Positions 34,048 to 45,795 of a stretch of 64,000 nt of DNA are shown in pieces. Under the pieces are notes generated by a model. It was not told the origin of the DNA and searched no databases. It saw nothing but the letters and a program-made list of their open reading frames with translations. The stretch covers positions 20,412-84,411 of the forward strand of contig VIIQ02000717.1 in assembly GCA_007449985.2 (NCBI GenBank). Reading direction: 5' to 3'. The translations under genes were made by a program, and so were the position numbers. Positions within the stretch are counted from its first letter, which is position 1, and each line of letters starts with the position of its first letter. Source of the stretch: Desmodesmus armatus. Its lineage: Eukaryota > Chlorophyta > Chlorophyceae > Sphaeropleales > Scenedesmaceae.

Positions 34048-35308
34048 GCAGCGGCAGCAGTGGCGGCTGTGCTAGCTAGCAGCGATGGCGGCTGGCAGCA
34101 GTGGCGCAGCGGGGTGGTCAGTTGGCAGCGGCGGTGGCGGCAGCAGGCAGCTGTAAAGCTGGGGCACAGGCTCTGGCTGCTTAGTTTAGGCTGGCCTGTT
34201 GCTGACGCGGTGCTGCAATGCGAGTGAGCTTGCAGCAACACACCCTGTAACAGACTCGATCGTCTTGATGGGGCTGTTTGTTGGGCATGTCACACTTGGT
34301 TGAGGATGTCACACTTGACGATGCCTGGTGGATGGATGTCACGTAGGCTGATTGCTTCTCTGGCTTTGCCTGGGGTGAGAGCTGAGGCCTCCAGATGACT
34401 ATACTAGAGCAACGCTGGGGGCGTGCGGTATCCAATAACGGTGTGCAGTATCGATCACTCAATTCAAACTCAAGGGTCTGAAGGGTGCAGTGAGTAAGGC
34501 GAGGGGGGGGGGGGTGCTCACCAAGCACACAGATATCTGTGATGAGGGAGCTCACTGTGATAATGTTTGTGAACAAGTCGATCGTTGACAGTGCACAGAG
34601 ATTGATTAATCGTTCAGTACCAGCCTGGCTGCCAAGTGCCAGCCTGGCAGACTCAGTGACCAGCATGGCCCATAACAGGAGTGCTTGCAGCATCCTGCCC
34701 GGTAGGTGTTGTCACATAAGGTATCTTGCAGGGAATCACATGGCTCCTGGCTTCCTTGCAGCCCAGCAAGGGTTTCCACCTGTAGGAAGGGCTTGTGCAG
34801 CTGTCGCCAAGCTCAAAAAACCCACACAACCCAGATGGGGTCAGGAGGCATCACGATTTCTTTGAGAAGTTGAATGAGTTGTTCAGTGCCTGCTTCGTCG
34901 TCTCGGCGCGACAAGGACACACTCACCTGCTGCGATCCCCTGCACACGTGCGGTTACTGACTTGGCACTTCTCAAGGAGCAGACTTTCGTTACAGTTTCT
35001 CCAAACGACACTGTGCTCCAGTTGCAACCCACACTGTGCCTTACAGCGTCCTGCACCAGGTGCACCTGATCTATGCTGTCAGTGTGCCGACATCCCTGAT
35101 TCTCAGCTCCTGGCTAGCCCAGTACCATCACATTCGGCGCATTGTTATCATACGTGCATGCACGTAGTGCTCAGCATAGGGCACCCAGCTCAGCAGTAGC
35201 ACCCAGCACCCCCAGCGCCCAGCGAAAACAGCAACAACCCCAGCACCGCAGCCCAGCTCGTGCAGCCAGCAAGGCTGGCAGCTGCTGCTGCTGACAGGAC
35301 CCCAGGGC
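34048..35308. other. 3' region of RPS4 and 5' flank of the MRS2 gene
   Basis: Holds the RPS4 3' untranslated region. It contains a G-run at about 34503-34514. No exon was recognised. Confidence 0.4.
34152..34156 (+). terminator. TGTAA poly(A) signal of RPS4
   Basis: TGTAA lies 105 bases after the RPS4 stop. Confidence 0.5.
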
Positions 35309-38300
35309 ATGTCGCACGGGTCCCAGGACGGCTATCAGCGCCTGAGGGACTACAGTGAGCTAGAAGAAAGCTTACACCTGCACGTGCACCATGGGGAGCG
35401 CAATCCCTCTGCAGCATCGTCACCAGGACGTGGCAGCGGGCCAGGATTGCATGGCCTGCCACAAGTTCGGCCTATCCCGCCCCCCAGCACAGCCAGCAGC
35501 AGCATACACGCAGGCCGCTCCCACCATGGAGCTCGCTCAAAGAAGAAGGGCAGGTAGGGTTTGTGGTACCGTACGGCTAGGTGTCGGGGCGGCAACAGAG
35601 CGCAGCATGCAGCACATGCAGTCAGCCCATGGCATGTGTGCGTAGCTGCAGTTGCGACTATTGGCGGTCACTGCAGGCATACCCCTCAACGTCGCTGCAG
35701 CAGTGATATCTCTGCAGGCAGGCTGGCAGTCCCATGCATGAAAGAGCCCCAACTCTGTATGTGGCGGCAGCAACAGCAATCTCTGTACGGGCAGGCTGGC
35801 AGGCAGTAGTTGGAAGCATGCAGCATATAGTGCAGTGGCCGCTACAGAACAGCCGTGCAGACAGGCAGCAGGCAAGCTAGTCAATGCATGCGGGGTGCTG
35901 CGGCACGGCCTGAACCATGTGACAGCAACAGAAACGAAAGCAGCTTTGTGTGCGGCGGCATGCGCTGCATGTCAGCACGCTCCTGCAGCTGCAGGATGCA
36001 CCTGCATGCATGTCTACACGGTAGCATGGAGGCAAGGCCGCAGCCCAGCCAAACGCAGCAACGCAGTCCCAAGTCAGCACAGCCCTGCAACAGTCTCAGC
36101 ACAGCACTGCAACTGCAGGACTCAAGCGTGACATGCGTCCATGGTACCTGCACCACCGTACGTGCATGGTACGTGGGTCAGCACAACTTGTGCACCGCTC
36201 AGCAGCTGTGGCAGGGCATCGATAGCCACTGTGATGTCTGCATGTGTGCAACCCTGCAGGCGCATGGCCTGGCTTCTCATACACAATACCGGGGAGCTGC
36301 AGACAGTCCACATGGACAAGAGGCAGCTGGTGCAGGTGTGCCTGTTTTTTTTTTTATTATTATTTTTGTTTTTATTCTTGTGGCGCTGCATGCACGACAC
36401 GCTACTCATTTTTTTGTCACCGGGGTGGGGGGTGGGGGGTCACACAATTCTGGCAAGCCACCACTGCATGCACAGCACACAACTCTCACATGACACACCT
36501 TGACAAGATGAGTATAGGTGCGTCTGCGTTCCTGTGGCGCTGCATGCACAGAACACAGCGCTGGCAAACTGCCACTGGATCCACAGCACACGACTCTCAC
36601 ACAGCACACAACTCCAACTGGCGCAGCATGCAACGAGCCAGCAATCAATGCTTGTTACACCAGCCAGTCTCTTTTGTCCCGCAGCAAGCAGTACTCCTGC
36701 AGTACCCTGGCTGCATCCACAAGCATTGCAATCTGGGTGCGACAGCCTGGCCACACCGCAGCTGCCCTGGGGTCCTGTATGGGGCAGCAAACAGCCAGCT
36801 TATCCTGCAACAGCTTCGTGACCCTTCACACCACGCGAACTCGTGCGGTCGCCTTCGTTTGCGTGTTTCCTGCAGGTTATGGCCTTGAAATCCCCATGCG
36901 TGACCTCAGGCTGATGGACCCTGCCCTAGCAGCGTGGGAGAGCTTTTCACAGATCCTGGTAAGGATGAGTCAGGATGCATACAGCATTGTTAGTACTGTT
37001 GCATGCAGCGCGCATGGGTGTTTCCTGCATATGGCAACTCACTTGGCTTTCGCACACGCCATCCATTGAGCCATGCATGCACCTTGACTTGCTCTCTGCT
37101 AAAGCACGGCTTCTGTGTGGCTGTGGTGTTGACAGCAGCAGTCTGTCGAGAGTGTACTGCAGTATAGTATAGTACCGTACATTGCAGTACAATCAAAGGT
37201 GTTTTTACTGGCTTGTTGCTTGTTCGTCATTGCTGTTCTTGGCTGCTGCAATGTGGGTGCATGTGGTGTGGTGTCAGATGTTCATCTTCATGCTTTCGAC
37301 GCTGTTCTGGAGGTGCCTGGTTTCTTTCCTGGTCCCCCATGAGCCCCTGGCTCCCTTGTGGGTTGCTCAGCTGTTTGCTGGGCCAATTACTGTAACTGTG
37401 AATGTCGTGCAGGTGCGTGACAATGCTCTGGTGGTCAGCGCAGAGTATGTGCGCATCATCATCACATGTGACAAGGTAAGAGCAGAGAGCTGGCGGGAAG
37501 GAGGGGCTTGTGTGAGACACTAAGGTTGATGACATACATGTGCGCTTGGGTGTTGTGGTGGGAGGCCAGGCAGATCCCCAGCAGAGCTCCATTTACACTC
37601 TTGCACGTGTGCAGGAGGAGAGAATGACCGTATGACATTGCCAAGAAGGATATGTACAGACAATGCCTTACGCCCTGCTGCCACATCGAACCAGTTGCCG
37701 CTGCGGTCGTGGGGTATGCCAGCCTGGAAAGCTGCCACCAACGTGCACAAAGCGCATCACACGCAAACGTCACTGTGTTTGCCGCACTTGCTATCTGCCT
37801 GGCCGTCACCCCGACATGCCTGCCTGACCTTCCTGCTGCCCTCGTTCCTCAGGTCATTTTCCCGCTCGATTTTGAGAAGACTGAGCAGAGTGAGCGCTTC
37901 ATGAAGACCGTGGAGGGTGTCATCAAGGAGCGGCCTGACTGCATCAACCACGCACTCAATGCGCCGAATGCTGGGGACAGGGGGCTCCTGGGGGCATCCG
38001 GCATCAACCTGGCAGGTGGGTGGGGGTGTGAGGGTCTTGAGTGGGCGCGTGTGTGGGTTTCATAGTAGTCTTCTCTCATTTTGAGGGCGGTGGTTAGCCA
38101 GTGGGTTATGTACAGACGGTGGAGGGTGTCATCAAGGAGCGGCCTCACTGCATCAACCACACACTCAACGCGCCGAATGCGGGCGACAGGGTACTGCTTG
38201 GGGCCTCCGGCATCAACCTGGCAGGTGGGTGGGTGGGTGAAGACAGGGAGCGTGCGTCCTACGCAGCACGAGCCAGTGGAAAGGGGAAGTCAAAGTACTG

Positions 38301-41300
38301 TCGAAAGCTGTAGCCGCACACCTGGGCCCCCAGGTGTCTGGAGGACTCACGTGGGGACGTTGTTGGAGGCAGCACCAGATCCTGTGTGCCGGGCAAGAGA
38401 GCTTCTTGTGTGCAACTGCATGGCACCTGCGACTGCTGAGACCTGTGGGCATCAACCCAGGCTGGCAATGTTTGTCAATTGTGGAGCAACGGAAACCGAG
38501 CACGATGCTAGTAGACCATGCAGCTACGCGGTGCATGCCATTTGTAACTTGCTGGCATACGTCCGTTTATGGGCATCACTGCTACAGGCTGGATACATAC
38601 AACGTGTGTTGACACATGAATTGCATCCAGCAGGTCATGATGACCAGTTGAAAATTTTGACAGGCCTAGTCTTAAAAGTGTGTGTTGTGTGGCCGTCCTG
38701 CAGGGCTAGCGGACACCGGGTCTCCTGCTGCTGGTCGTCAGCGGCAGAGCATGCAGCAGAGTTACTTCAAGGACCCGGAGCTGCTGCCTTTCGAGCTCAA
38801 TATGCTGGAGGTCGCGTTGGGGGAGGTGAGTCATGGGACGGGCGCCCCAATCTGGGTGTGCTACTTTCGAGACCCCTTGGCAATGTTACAGTACGGCATC
38901 AGGTATTCTTCCATGATGGTTATGGGTGCAGACACCCAAGTCAACTTTGCCAACAGCTGTGCTGTGCTGTTGTGGCGCATTTCGTGTCGTCGTGTGTGCT
39001 GCAGATCACGCGGCATTATGCGCAGCAGACTGCCACGCTAGAAGCCCTTGCGCACCCGGCGCTGGACGCGTTGATGCGCAACTGTAACAGCACAAACCTG
39101 GAGCGGGTGCGCAAGATCAAGACGCAGCATCAGCGGCTGCAGGGGCGGCTACAGGGCTTGCGGGAGGTCATGGAGCGGTACATGGGTGAGCCGGGGTGAC
39201 CTCTGTGTCAAGCAGAGGGAGTTCATTCTTGCATGCTCAGTAGGATCCGTCCTGTGTGTGTGTGGGTGGGTGGGTGCGCAAGATCAAGACGCAGCATCAG
39301 CGGCTGCAGGACTTGCGGGAAGTCATGGTGTGTTACATGGGTGAGTCACAGCCTCGCACAAGCGTTTGGGTGCACAGCGTCAGGTAGTGTGGGGGCGGCA
39401 GTGGATGTGCTGCTTGCAACACATGCACAGCAACTATGGGCTTGCGCCTGCTGCTTATTGCGGTAGCACAGCATGAACGGGTGCACTGGCGCAGCACAGC
39501 GATCATTGCTGAGTTGTTGACCCACCATCCGCATCAAAACCCTGCCAACTACTTGTGACATCCTGCCTGCAAGGGACGACCAGGACACGTGCCTCATGAG
39601 CCCTTGGCCCTGGCTAGTGCTGAGCCCCCCCCCCCCCCCCCCCCCCCGCGCTGTTATATACTGCTCTGCACTGAAACCCGTACTGTACTGCACTGTACTG
39701 CTGCGTGTCACAGGACGACCAGGACATGTACCGCATGAGCCCTTGGCCCTGGCTAGTGCTGACGCTGCACCCATGTCCCCCCCACTACCTGTATTGTACT
39801 GTACTGCACTGCACTGAAACCCATACTGTACTGCACTGTACTGCACTGAAACCCGTACTGTCCTGCATTGTACTGCACTGTACTGCTGCCTGCCAGAGGA
39901 CGACCAAGACATGTACCGCATGTGCCTCAGCAAGTGGCGGGAGCAGGAGCTGGAGGGCGCAGGCAGCGACAACACGCTGCTGCTGGGACGGCCGGGGCCA
40001 CAGGGGCTGCTGGGGCAGAGCTCCCTGTCGCGCAGGTGCGCTGGGGCAAATAAGTTGGAGAAGTATTTGATTACAGTATCTGTATTCAAAAAGAGGAACT
40101 GTATTTGTGTAAACTGTCTGTCTTGCGGCAGGCGAACCCCAATGGTTGTTTTATTTCAAGGGGTGGGCAGGTATAGGGATGGGTGTGTGCGTCTGCCTGT
40201 TGGGGTTCCTGCGCTTGTTTACCCCGCAACTCACCCGCCATGGGCAGGCGTTCGTTGCTACATAGGGGCGTGGTGGGCACACGGTTGGAAGCGCCCACCT
40301 GTCTCGCTGTGTCTCTGCCTCTCTTGGAGGACTTGCTTTGTTTTAGGCCCCATCCTGCCAGGGTTTCAAGGATCATACAGGCTTGGGCTCCGCTGGTGTT
40401 GTATGCACAGCTAGAGGCCAGCCAGCTGCAGATGGATGACGATATGGTTGGCAGACCCACGGCATACGACCCCTGACGGGTGTGCTTGCAAACCACGACT
40501 CGCCTGATGTGGCTACTGCAACATCCTGTGGTATGATGTGCTGTGCTGTGCTGTGTCTGCAGGAGCATGCCGCACAGCATGGCGCGGAGCCCGCCGGGCT
40601 TCATGGAGCGCTTCCAGGGCATGTCACGCTCGTTACGGGACCGAGGGGATGACTCATCATCCAGTGAGTGGGGATGGGCGTACGCAGCATCACATGTCGT
40701 TGTACCAGGCGCTGGCCCCTCCCCCCTGCTTTGTGACTGGGGGTTTGGCGGCACATGTTCAGTCAGTGCGTCTGTGTTTTGCTTGCAGATTCAATCTAGT
40801 AGCGGTTTCACAGGAACATCACTGTTGGGGACTGAGGGGTTGAAGACTCACCACTCACTGTAACTCACAGGATGATGATTTGTCTACCCCTCAGTCTCCA
40901 ACGTGGGTTGGTTTAAACCTGTATCATGGTGGGGGACTAGTCAGACACCCACCTTGAACCTTCACATTTCATTGGGAATGGGACCGACGAAACTATGTGT
41001 CATCATAGTCACGCCGCAGGCTCGAGTGCGAGTGTCACCAGCTGCCTCAACCTTCAAGTGGGTTTGAACCTGTTTCACTGCTGTTCTGTCCCTGTCTCTT
41101 CTTCTGCACCACTCGGCAACACTTTGTGTGAGGTGTTGTGGTGGCACCCCACGAGCCTCATTCTGCAAGCAAATGTGTGCATGACTGTGTTTCAGGACGG
41201 TGCGACAGTGCTGCTGTGTGGTGGCGTATGTACCGCCGTGCAGGCTTGAGTGCGAGTCGGCCAGCTTCCATGACCTGCTAGACATTGAAAATCCCTTCAC

Positions 41301-41448
41301 ACTGTGTTCTCCTCTCTGTCTCCCCCGCTTCCCCTCCCAGCACCTGCTTGCAAGGCATCCGGTGACCAAATTTTTTTCTGTATCCCCCCCCCCCCCCCCC
41401 CACACACACACACAGTGAGCTTGCATGTATCCAAGTACTCCCTCTGTC

Positions 41449-41528
<80 letters not shown>

Positions 41529-43203
41529 ACACAACCATCAACGCTCAACCCTGCATGTGTCTCAACCTGCAGGCTCGAGTGCGAGCGGTGCCAGCTTCCA
41601 CGACCTCCTAGAGGTTGAGAACCTGCTGGAGAGCTACTTCATGATGGTGGACGGCACTCTGGCCAAGCTGTCTGGCATTGGGGAGTACATCGACGACACT
41701 GAGGACTACATCAACATTGAACTGGACTACAACCGCAACAGGTGGGTGGCTGGCGGGAATCCTGACCGGCTACGGGCTGCAACAACGTTTCCATGATGCA
41801 GTTCCATATACCCCACAACAAAACAGTCCACATACCTCACCAATTGCATCTACATGCATGACAGCTACCAAGGCGAGGCGGGCGGGCGGGCCTCGTGGGC
41901 TGTAGGCACCGATCCCAAACGCAACGTCGCAACATCCAACAACCCTGTGCTTGCTGTCATGTCATGCTGCAGGCTGCTGCGCATCGAGATCTTGTTGACT
42001 GTTGCAACATTTGCCCTGGCCATCTACAACCTTGTGGCAGGTCAGTGCCGAAACCTTGAGAGTGTCTGCTCTTGCTGCGTCATGCCTGAGCCGCACAAGT
42101 GTCCGACGTACAACAACACATGTCAAACTGCTGACTTGTGGAAGCCGTGTTGCTTGACCGCTGATCCATGCACTGTCGCCAATGCACGTGTTGCGGTGTA
42201 TTGGAGAATGTTGATACTGGTAGCAACCATGTCGACACATGCGCCTGCTCATGCAAAGTTGTGGGGCGTGCTAGCAGAAGGCCCCTGCACCGACATGGTC
42301 CCCACCAGAGTCAGTCATCTCCAGTAGTGCTACTGGCACTTCCCATTCGTGTGATGCTGGCTATTGTTCTTCGGGCCCCGTAATGCGCAGAGGTTATAGC
42401 AAGCACGTCGTGCGGTGCATGTCACGTGTCAGCTCTGCGCCCAACGAGAGAATCATATCTTGGACTCATGTGGCTGCTGCTGCTGTTGCGCTGCCGATTG
42501 CGTACTGCGCCTGTTCCTTGCCCCGCTCAGGCATCTTGGGAGAGAACCTGCAGCTGCCACCCTCCTGGACCGAAGACCACAGGGGCTTCTACATCATCAA
42601 CGCCACCACGCTGACGGTACGTCAGCAGCCTGTGTTTTGATCACTGGGAATCACCAAGCGTTTTAGTCACACAGACGGACAAACCCCCCCATAGGATAGT
42701 CACACAATACGTCCCACCAATCCAGGGCATGCACACTGGTTCGAGGACCACAGGGGTTTCTACATCATCAACGCCACCACACTGACGGTGCGCCAACAGC
42801 CTGTGTCTTGTGGGACTCGCTGGACCAAGAACCATGTATAGTCAAACAGCCAGGCAAAACAATAGGACAGTCACACCGCAGCGTCGCGGCAATCGAGAGC
42901 ATTCACACTGCAACACAGTACTTCAATAATTGAAAACAGTGCTAAAACTTTCCAACATTGCCAACGCCACCACGCTGACGGTACGTCAACATCGAAAGTG
43001 CACATGTGCTTTTTTTCAGCACCATGTAACTGCAGTGTAATAGCATGGGTTCGCTGTCGTCACATGAACAAAAAGAAAGGCGTCACAATGGTAAAAGGTA
43101 GATCAGCCGGGCTCTGACTGGTGTTCTTGTGGCTGTGCCACAGGTGTGTGTGACTACATTCTTCTGGATGTGGCGGGTCATGGCACGCAAGAAGCTTATT
43201 TAA
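35309..43203 (+). CDS. MRS2: MRS2/CorA-type magnesium transporter, about 13 exons
   Basis: Exons recognised: 35309-35553, 36260-36335, about 36876-36958, 37413-37475, 37853-38015, 38704-38825, 39005-39185, 39897-40035, 40563-40663, 41573-41741, 41973-42040, 42531-42616, 43144-43203. All junctions close in phase except exon 2 to exon 3, where simple GT-AG splicing leaves one base missing; a small exon may be overlooked. The domain order fits the family: WLLIHNTGELQTV, IPMRDLRLMDP, VVSAEYVRIIIT, LPFELNMLEVAL, a coiled coil (exon 7), acidic EDDQDMYRM, FHDLLEVENLLESYF, then TM1 (LLTVATFALAIYNLVAG) and a short TM2 ending in the basic tail ARKKLI. Such proteins form pentameric Mg2+ channels in mitochondrial, plastid or other membranes. 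The signature GMN after TM1 is GEN here (GILGENL). Introns contain at least six exon echoes. The N-terminal exon is low-complexity and without homology. Confidence 0.9.
37284..37398 (-). repeat. Dispersed repeat B, copy 2
   Basis: Inverted match to 16548-16663, located in MRS2 intron 3 just before the exon at 37413. Confidence 0.75.
38114..38236 (+). repeat. Echo of MRS2 exon 5 (3' two thirds) with acceptor-like and donor sites
   Basis: A copy of 37904-38026 at roughly 90 percent identity. It encodes TVEGVIKERPHCINHTLNAP and on to GASGINLAG, with the GTGGGTGGG donor preserved and TATGTACAG before it. It lies 210 bases downstream of its source. It is open in frame but, if spliced in after exon 5, would shift the frame. 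Confidence 0.95.
39274..39347 (+). repeat. Echo of MRS2 exon 7 end with donor
   Basis: GTGCGCAAGATCAAGACGCA and the following bases repeat 39107-39190, with 12 bases deleted and several changes, ending TACATGGGTGAGT with the donor kept. Confidence 0.93.
39573..39762 (+). repeat. Two echoes of MRS2 exon 8 start
   Basis: GGACGACCAGGACA occurs at 39573 and 39712, before the true exon start GAGGACGACCAAGACATG at 39896. The second echo keeps CAG in front and ATGTACCGCATG behind it. The two echoes share CATGAGCCCTTGGCCCTGGC with each other. The upstream intron sequence (CTGCACTGAAACCCGTACTG) is repeated too, so the unit crosses the splice junction. Confidence 0.92.
39629..39648 (+). repeat. Homopolymer C run
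   Basis: About 18-20 consecutive C between exon-8 echoes in MRS2 intron 7. A similar run is at about 41386-41402 in intron 9. Confidence 0.9.
41016..41295 (+). repeat. Two echoes of MRS2 exon 10 start with acceptor
   Basis: CAGGCTCGAGTGCGAGTG at 41017 and CAGGCTTGAGTGCGAGTCGG with CCAGCTTCCATGACCTGCTA at 41241 repeat the true exon-10 start CAGGCTCGAGTGCGAGCGG at 41570. All keep the CAG acceptor. Spacing is about 225 and 330 bases. Confidence 0.93.
41452..41527 (+). repeat. (AC)n microsatellite in MRS2 intron 9
   Basis: About 38 uninterrupted AC units directly upstream of exon 10. On the other strand it yields artefactual Cys-Val open frames. Confidence 0.97.
42742..42990 (+). repeat. Two echoes of MRS2 exon 12 end with donor
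   Basis: Exon 12 ends ...ACATCATCAACGCCACCACG CTGACG before GTACGTCA at 42617. A roughly 68-base copy lies at 42742-42810 (GTGCGCCA donor) and a 30-base copy at 42961-42990 (GTACGTCA donor). All three retain GT at the same position. Confidence 0.94.
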
Positions 43204-45795
43204 CCTGGCCTGTGCCAGGGCTCCAGCAGCGGCCATGGCAGCAGCAGTGGCGGCAGTGACAGCAGCAGTTGCGGCAGCTACGGCGCAGCCAGCTTGCGTT
43301 CCTGTTGGTGACAGGAGAAGCAGCCGTGGCGGCATGCGCGGCTCTCGCTATGCAGATTGCGGCATGCCGTTTGGCAGCAGTGGCGGCTGTGCTTGGCACA
43401 TGCTGGGTTATGCAGCTTCTGCAGCTGCCGCAGCGCATCAGCAGCACAGCAGGACGGGCATAGCGCCAGCAGCGCTGGTAGCTGCCATGCGAAGTCAGCT
43501 CCTTGCAGCAGCACTGGGCTTTCATGCGCCCACAGCGCAGCGTGGGTGCCAAGCAGCAGCAGCGCCCGCAACTTGTGCTCCCCAGTCGGTGTGGATACTC
43601 ACACCCAGACTTGGGCGTGTGCAAGAGACCAGTAGGCCTGTTGCGTGGCTCCCAGTTGCAGTATAGTGTATTGCGGGTGCGCAGGCTTTGCGCGTTAGTT
43701 GGGGCGAGGGCCGCGTGTGGCGCCTTGGTGGTCGCCACATCCCCACCGTGGTATCAGCAGGGTTGGCGCTGGTGAGGTCTGGGTGCAGCATGCGGGCCCT
43801 CGTGCACCCAGGTGCTGGTGCACACGGTTCCTGGGGCACACGGTTGCTGCATGCAGCAGGTCCTTTCACAGGCGCTCAGCAGGTTGGGTATTGCAGCTGA
43901 GGGGGCTTGTTGATCAGCAGGGTTGGCACTGGTGAGGTCTGGGTGCACAGCTGTACATTGTACATAGATGGGCCTGCTTGCAAGCAGGCTGCAGTTGCTT
44001 GTGAACAGTGGCCCTGCAGTGTTTCCCCCTGTGAGTTGGTGTCGATTGGTTGACGGTTTTCCAGTGCATGTGTGGTTGCAGGGCGTGTGTTTGTCTTAGT
44101 TGCGCACCGTGTGCACCATGCGCTTCCCTGCACATACCACCAGCCATGTGCCTTGTGCTTGAGTGCGTCGCCGGAGGTCACACAATGCAGGGCATATGTT
44201 GTCTCTGTTGTGTACCATGCATGCCCATGCACATACATGAACAAACACCAGCATGTGTCTCGGCTTATGACTTATGGAGAAGGCCGCTGCTGAGCAGCGG
44301 CAGATGTTCGTTGAACGCTGTCATGCCTGCCTGCCAGGCAGAGAGAGAGAGAGATGACGCGGAGTGCCAGGGGGGGGGGGGGACGTGTGTGACTGCGCCG
44401 CAGTCGCCACGTCCCCACCATGCCCCCAGGTGCAAGAGACGCCCTAGGGGTGCCTGCCAGGCACTTTCACATCGCTGTGCATTGCAGGGGCCTCCATAGG
44501 CATGGCGGTGCAGGTTGCTGTGGTGTCAGTCCAATCTTACAGGTGCACAAGGCAATGCTGCATGCAGATGGCTTGCACACCATGTGAGAGTGGTTCTGTA
44601 AGATTGTCATGCTCTCTGCAGCTGCTCTCATGCACACTGGCAGCTTGTCACAAGCTGTTGTTGAGTGCGCAACACCTGCTGCAGGCTTTGTCTTGCAAAT
44701 AGCCTGCCTGATGGCCTTTTCTTGCCTTGAGTTGGTGCCTGGCTGGCTTGTGGCAGCGGTCATCTGCTGGCAATTCACTTGGCTCAAACTCAAGCTTGCA
44801 AATATGTCAGTGGTGTTACAGTCACTGAGCAGTGTGTGCAGACTGGAGGCAGAAGAGAGGGTGGCAGTATTGGTGCTTGTGACAGGGACACAGAGTGGAA
44901 TTCCACATCAGTAGCTGGGAGGCCCCCCGAGGGGCCAGGTTGTGAGGTAGAGAGGCCCTTCACACCTAGTTTGTACCGCAGCGTCATGCACCTGAAGTGG
45001 TGGTGTGAAGCGGCTTTGAGAAGGAGGCTGCAGCTGCGAGTAGCAGCACTTTGCACACGTTGCGCACGTAAGATTGAGTGTTGCTGCATGACGCAACGCA
45101 GCTGCTTGCTGTGGGAGCTGCAGCCCCTTGCTGACAGTGACTTGTGCACTGACTCTGCATCCGCAGACATATACCAACTATGCAGCCTATGGAGGGTTCC
45201 AGTTGTCTGGGCACCGGGACAGGTTGTCATGTGCTGGTTGCATAATACGCAGGTGTGGGTCGTCACAGCTATCCTGCCAAGATCCAACATCTAGTACAAT
45301 ACTGAGCTGAGCTCCAAGCCTCATTGCGGTGGGTTGAAGGTTCCCAGGTGTGTCCCTGGGGAGTGAGTTAACCACACGTACCGTTGCTTCGGCAATCAAG
45401 CAGGCAGTACTGCACATGATGATGTGAGGACCTTTTGAATATATCGCATCTCATGGCGCAATAGTCATGTTAGACCAAATGGTGGGCTTTTGTCGGCTTC
45501 TTGTCTGCAAATTGTCCACTTTCTGAAGGGTCTGACCAGCAGTCAAAGTTATGCAGATCTGCCACAGACACGCCCGAACAAAGGCTCAGCGCTCGGCAGG
45601 TTGCACGTGTTTGCCGTGACGACAATATTCGGCTTCGGCAGTTAACTAGGTCTGGAGAGTACCACTATGTGGTGAAAGTATCCAGTAATGAGGGAATGAC
45701 AGCACAGTGGCAGCACATGCAGCGGCAGTTCCATCTCCCCTTTCCTCCTTTATAAAAAAAAAAAAATATTCGGCATCACAATTTCTACATCTGCC
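43204..45795. other. 3' region of MRS2 and intergenic stretch
   Basis: Contains Ala-codon-like GCAGCAGCAGTGGCGGCAG repeats at about 43220-43480. A direct repeat, CAGCAGGGTTGGC(G/A)CTGGTGAGGTCTGGGTGCA, occurs at 43756 and 43917. A (GA)n at 44340 and a G-run at about 44371 are also present. No credible exon chain was found. Confidence 0.4.

Noticed and set aside
41278..41548. Antisense open frames of repeated Cys-Val
   Set aside because: Direct translation of the (AC)n microsatellite.
43204..43700. Alanine-rich frames such as 43235-43666
   Set aside because: Produced by GCAGCAGCAGTGGCGGCAG repeats in the MRS2 3' region; all three frames are open, so no frame is favoured.
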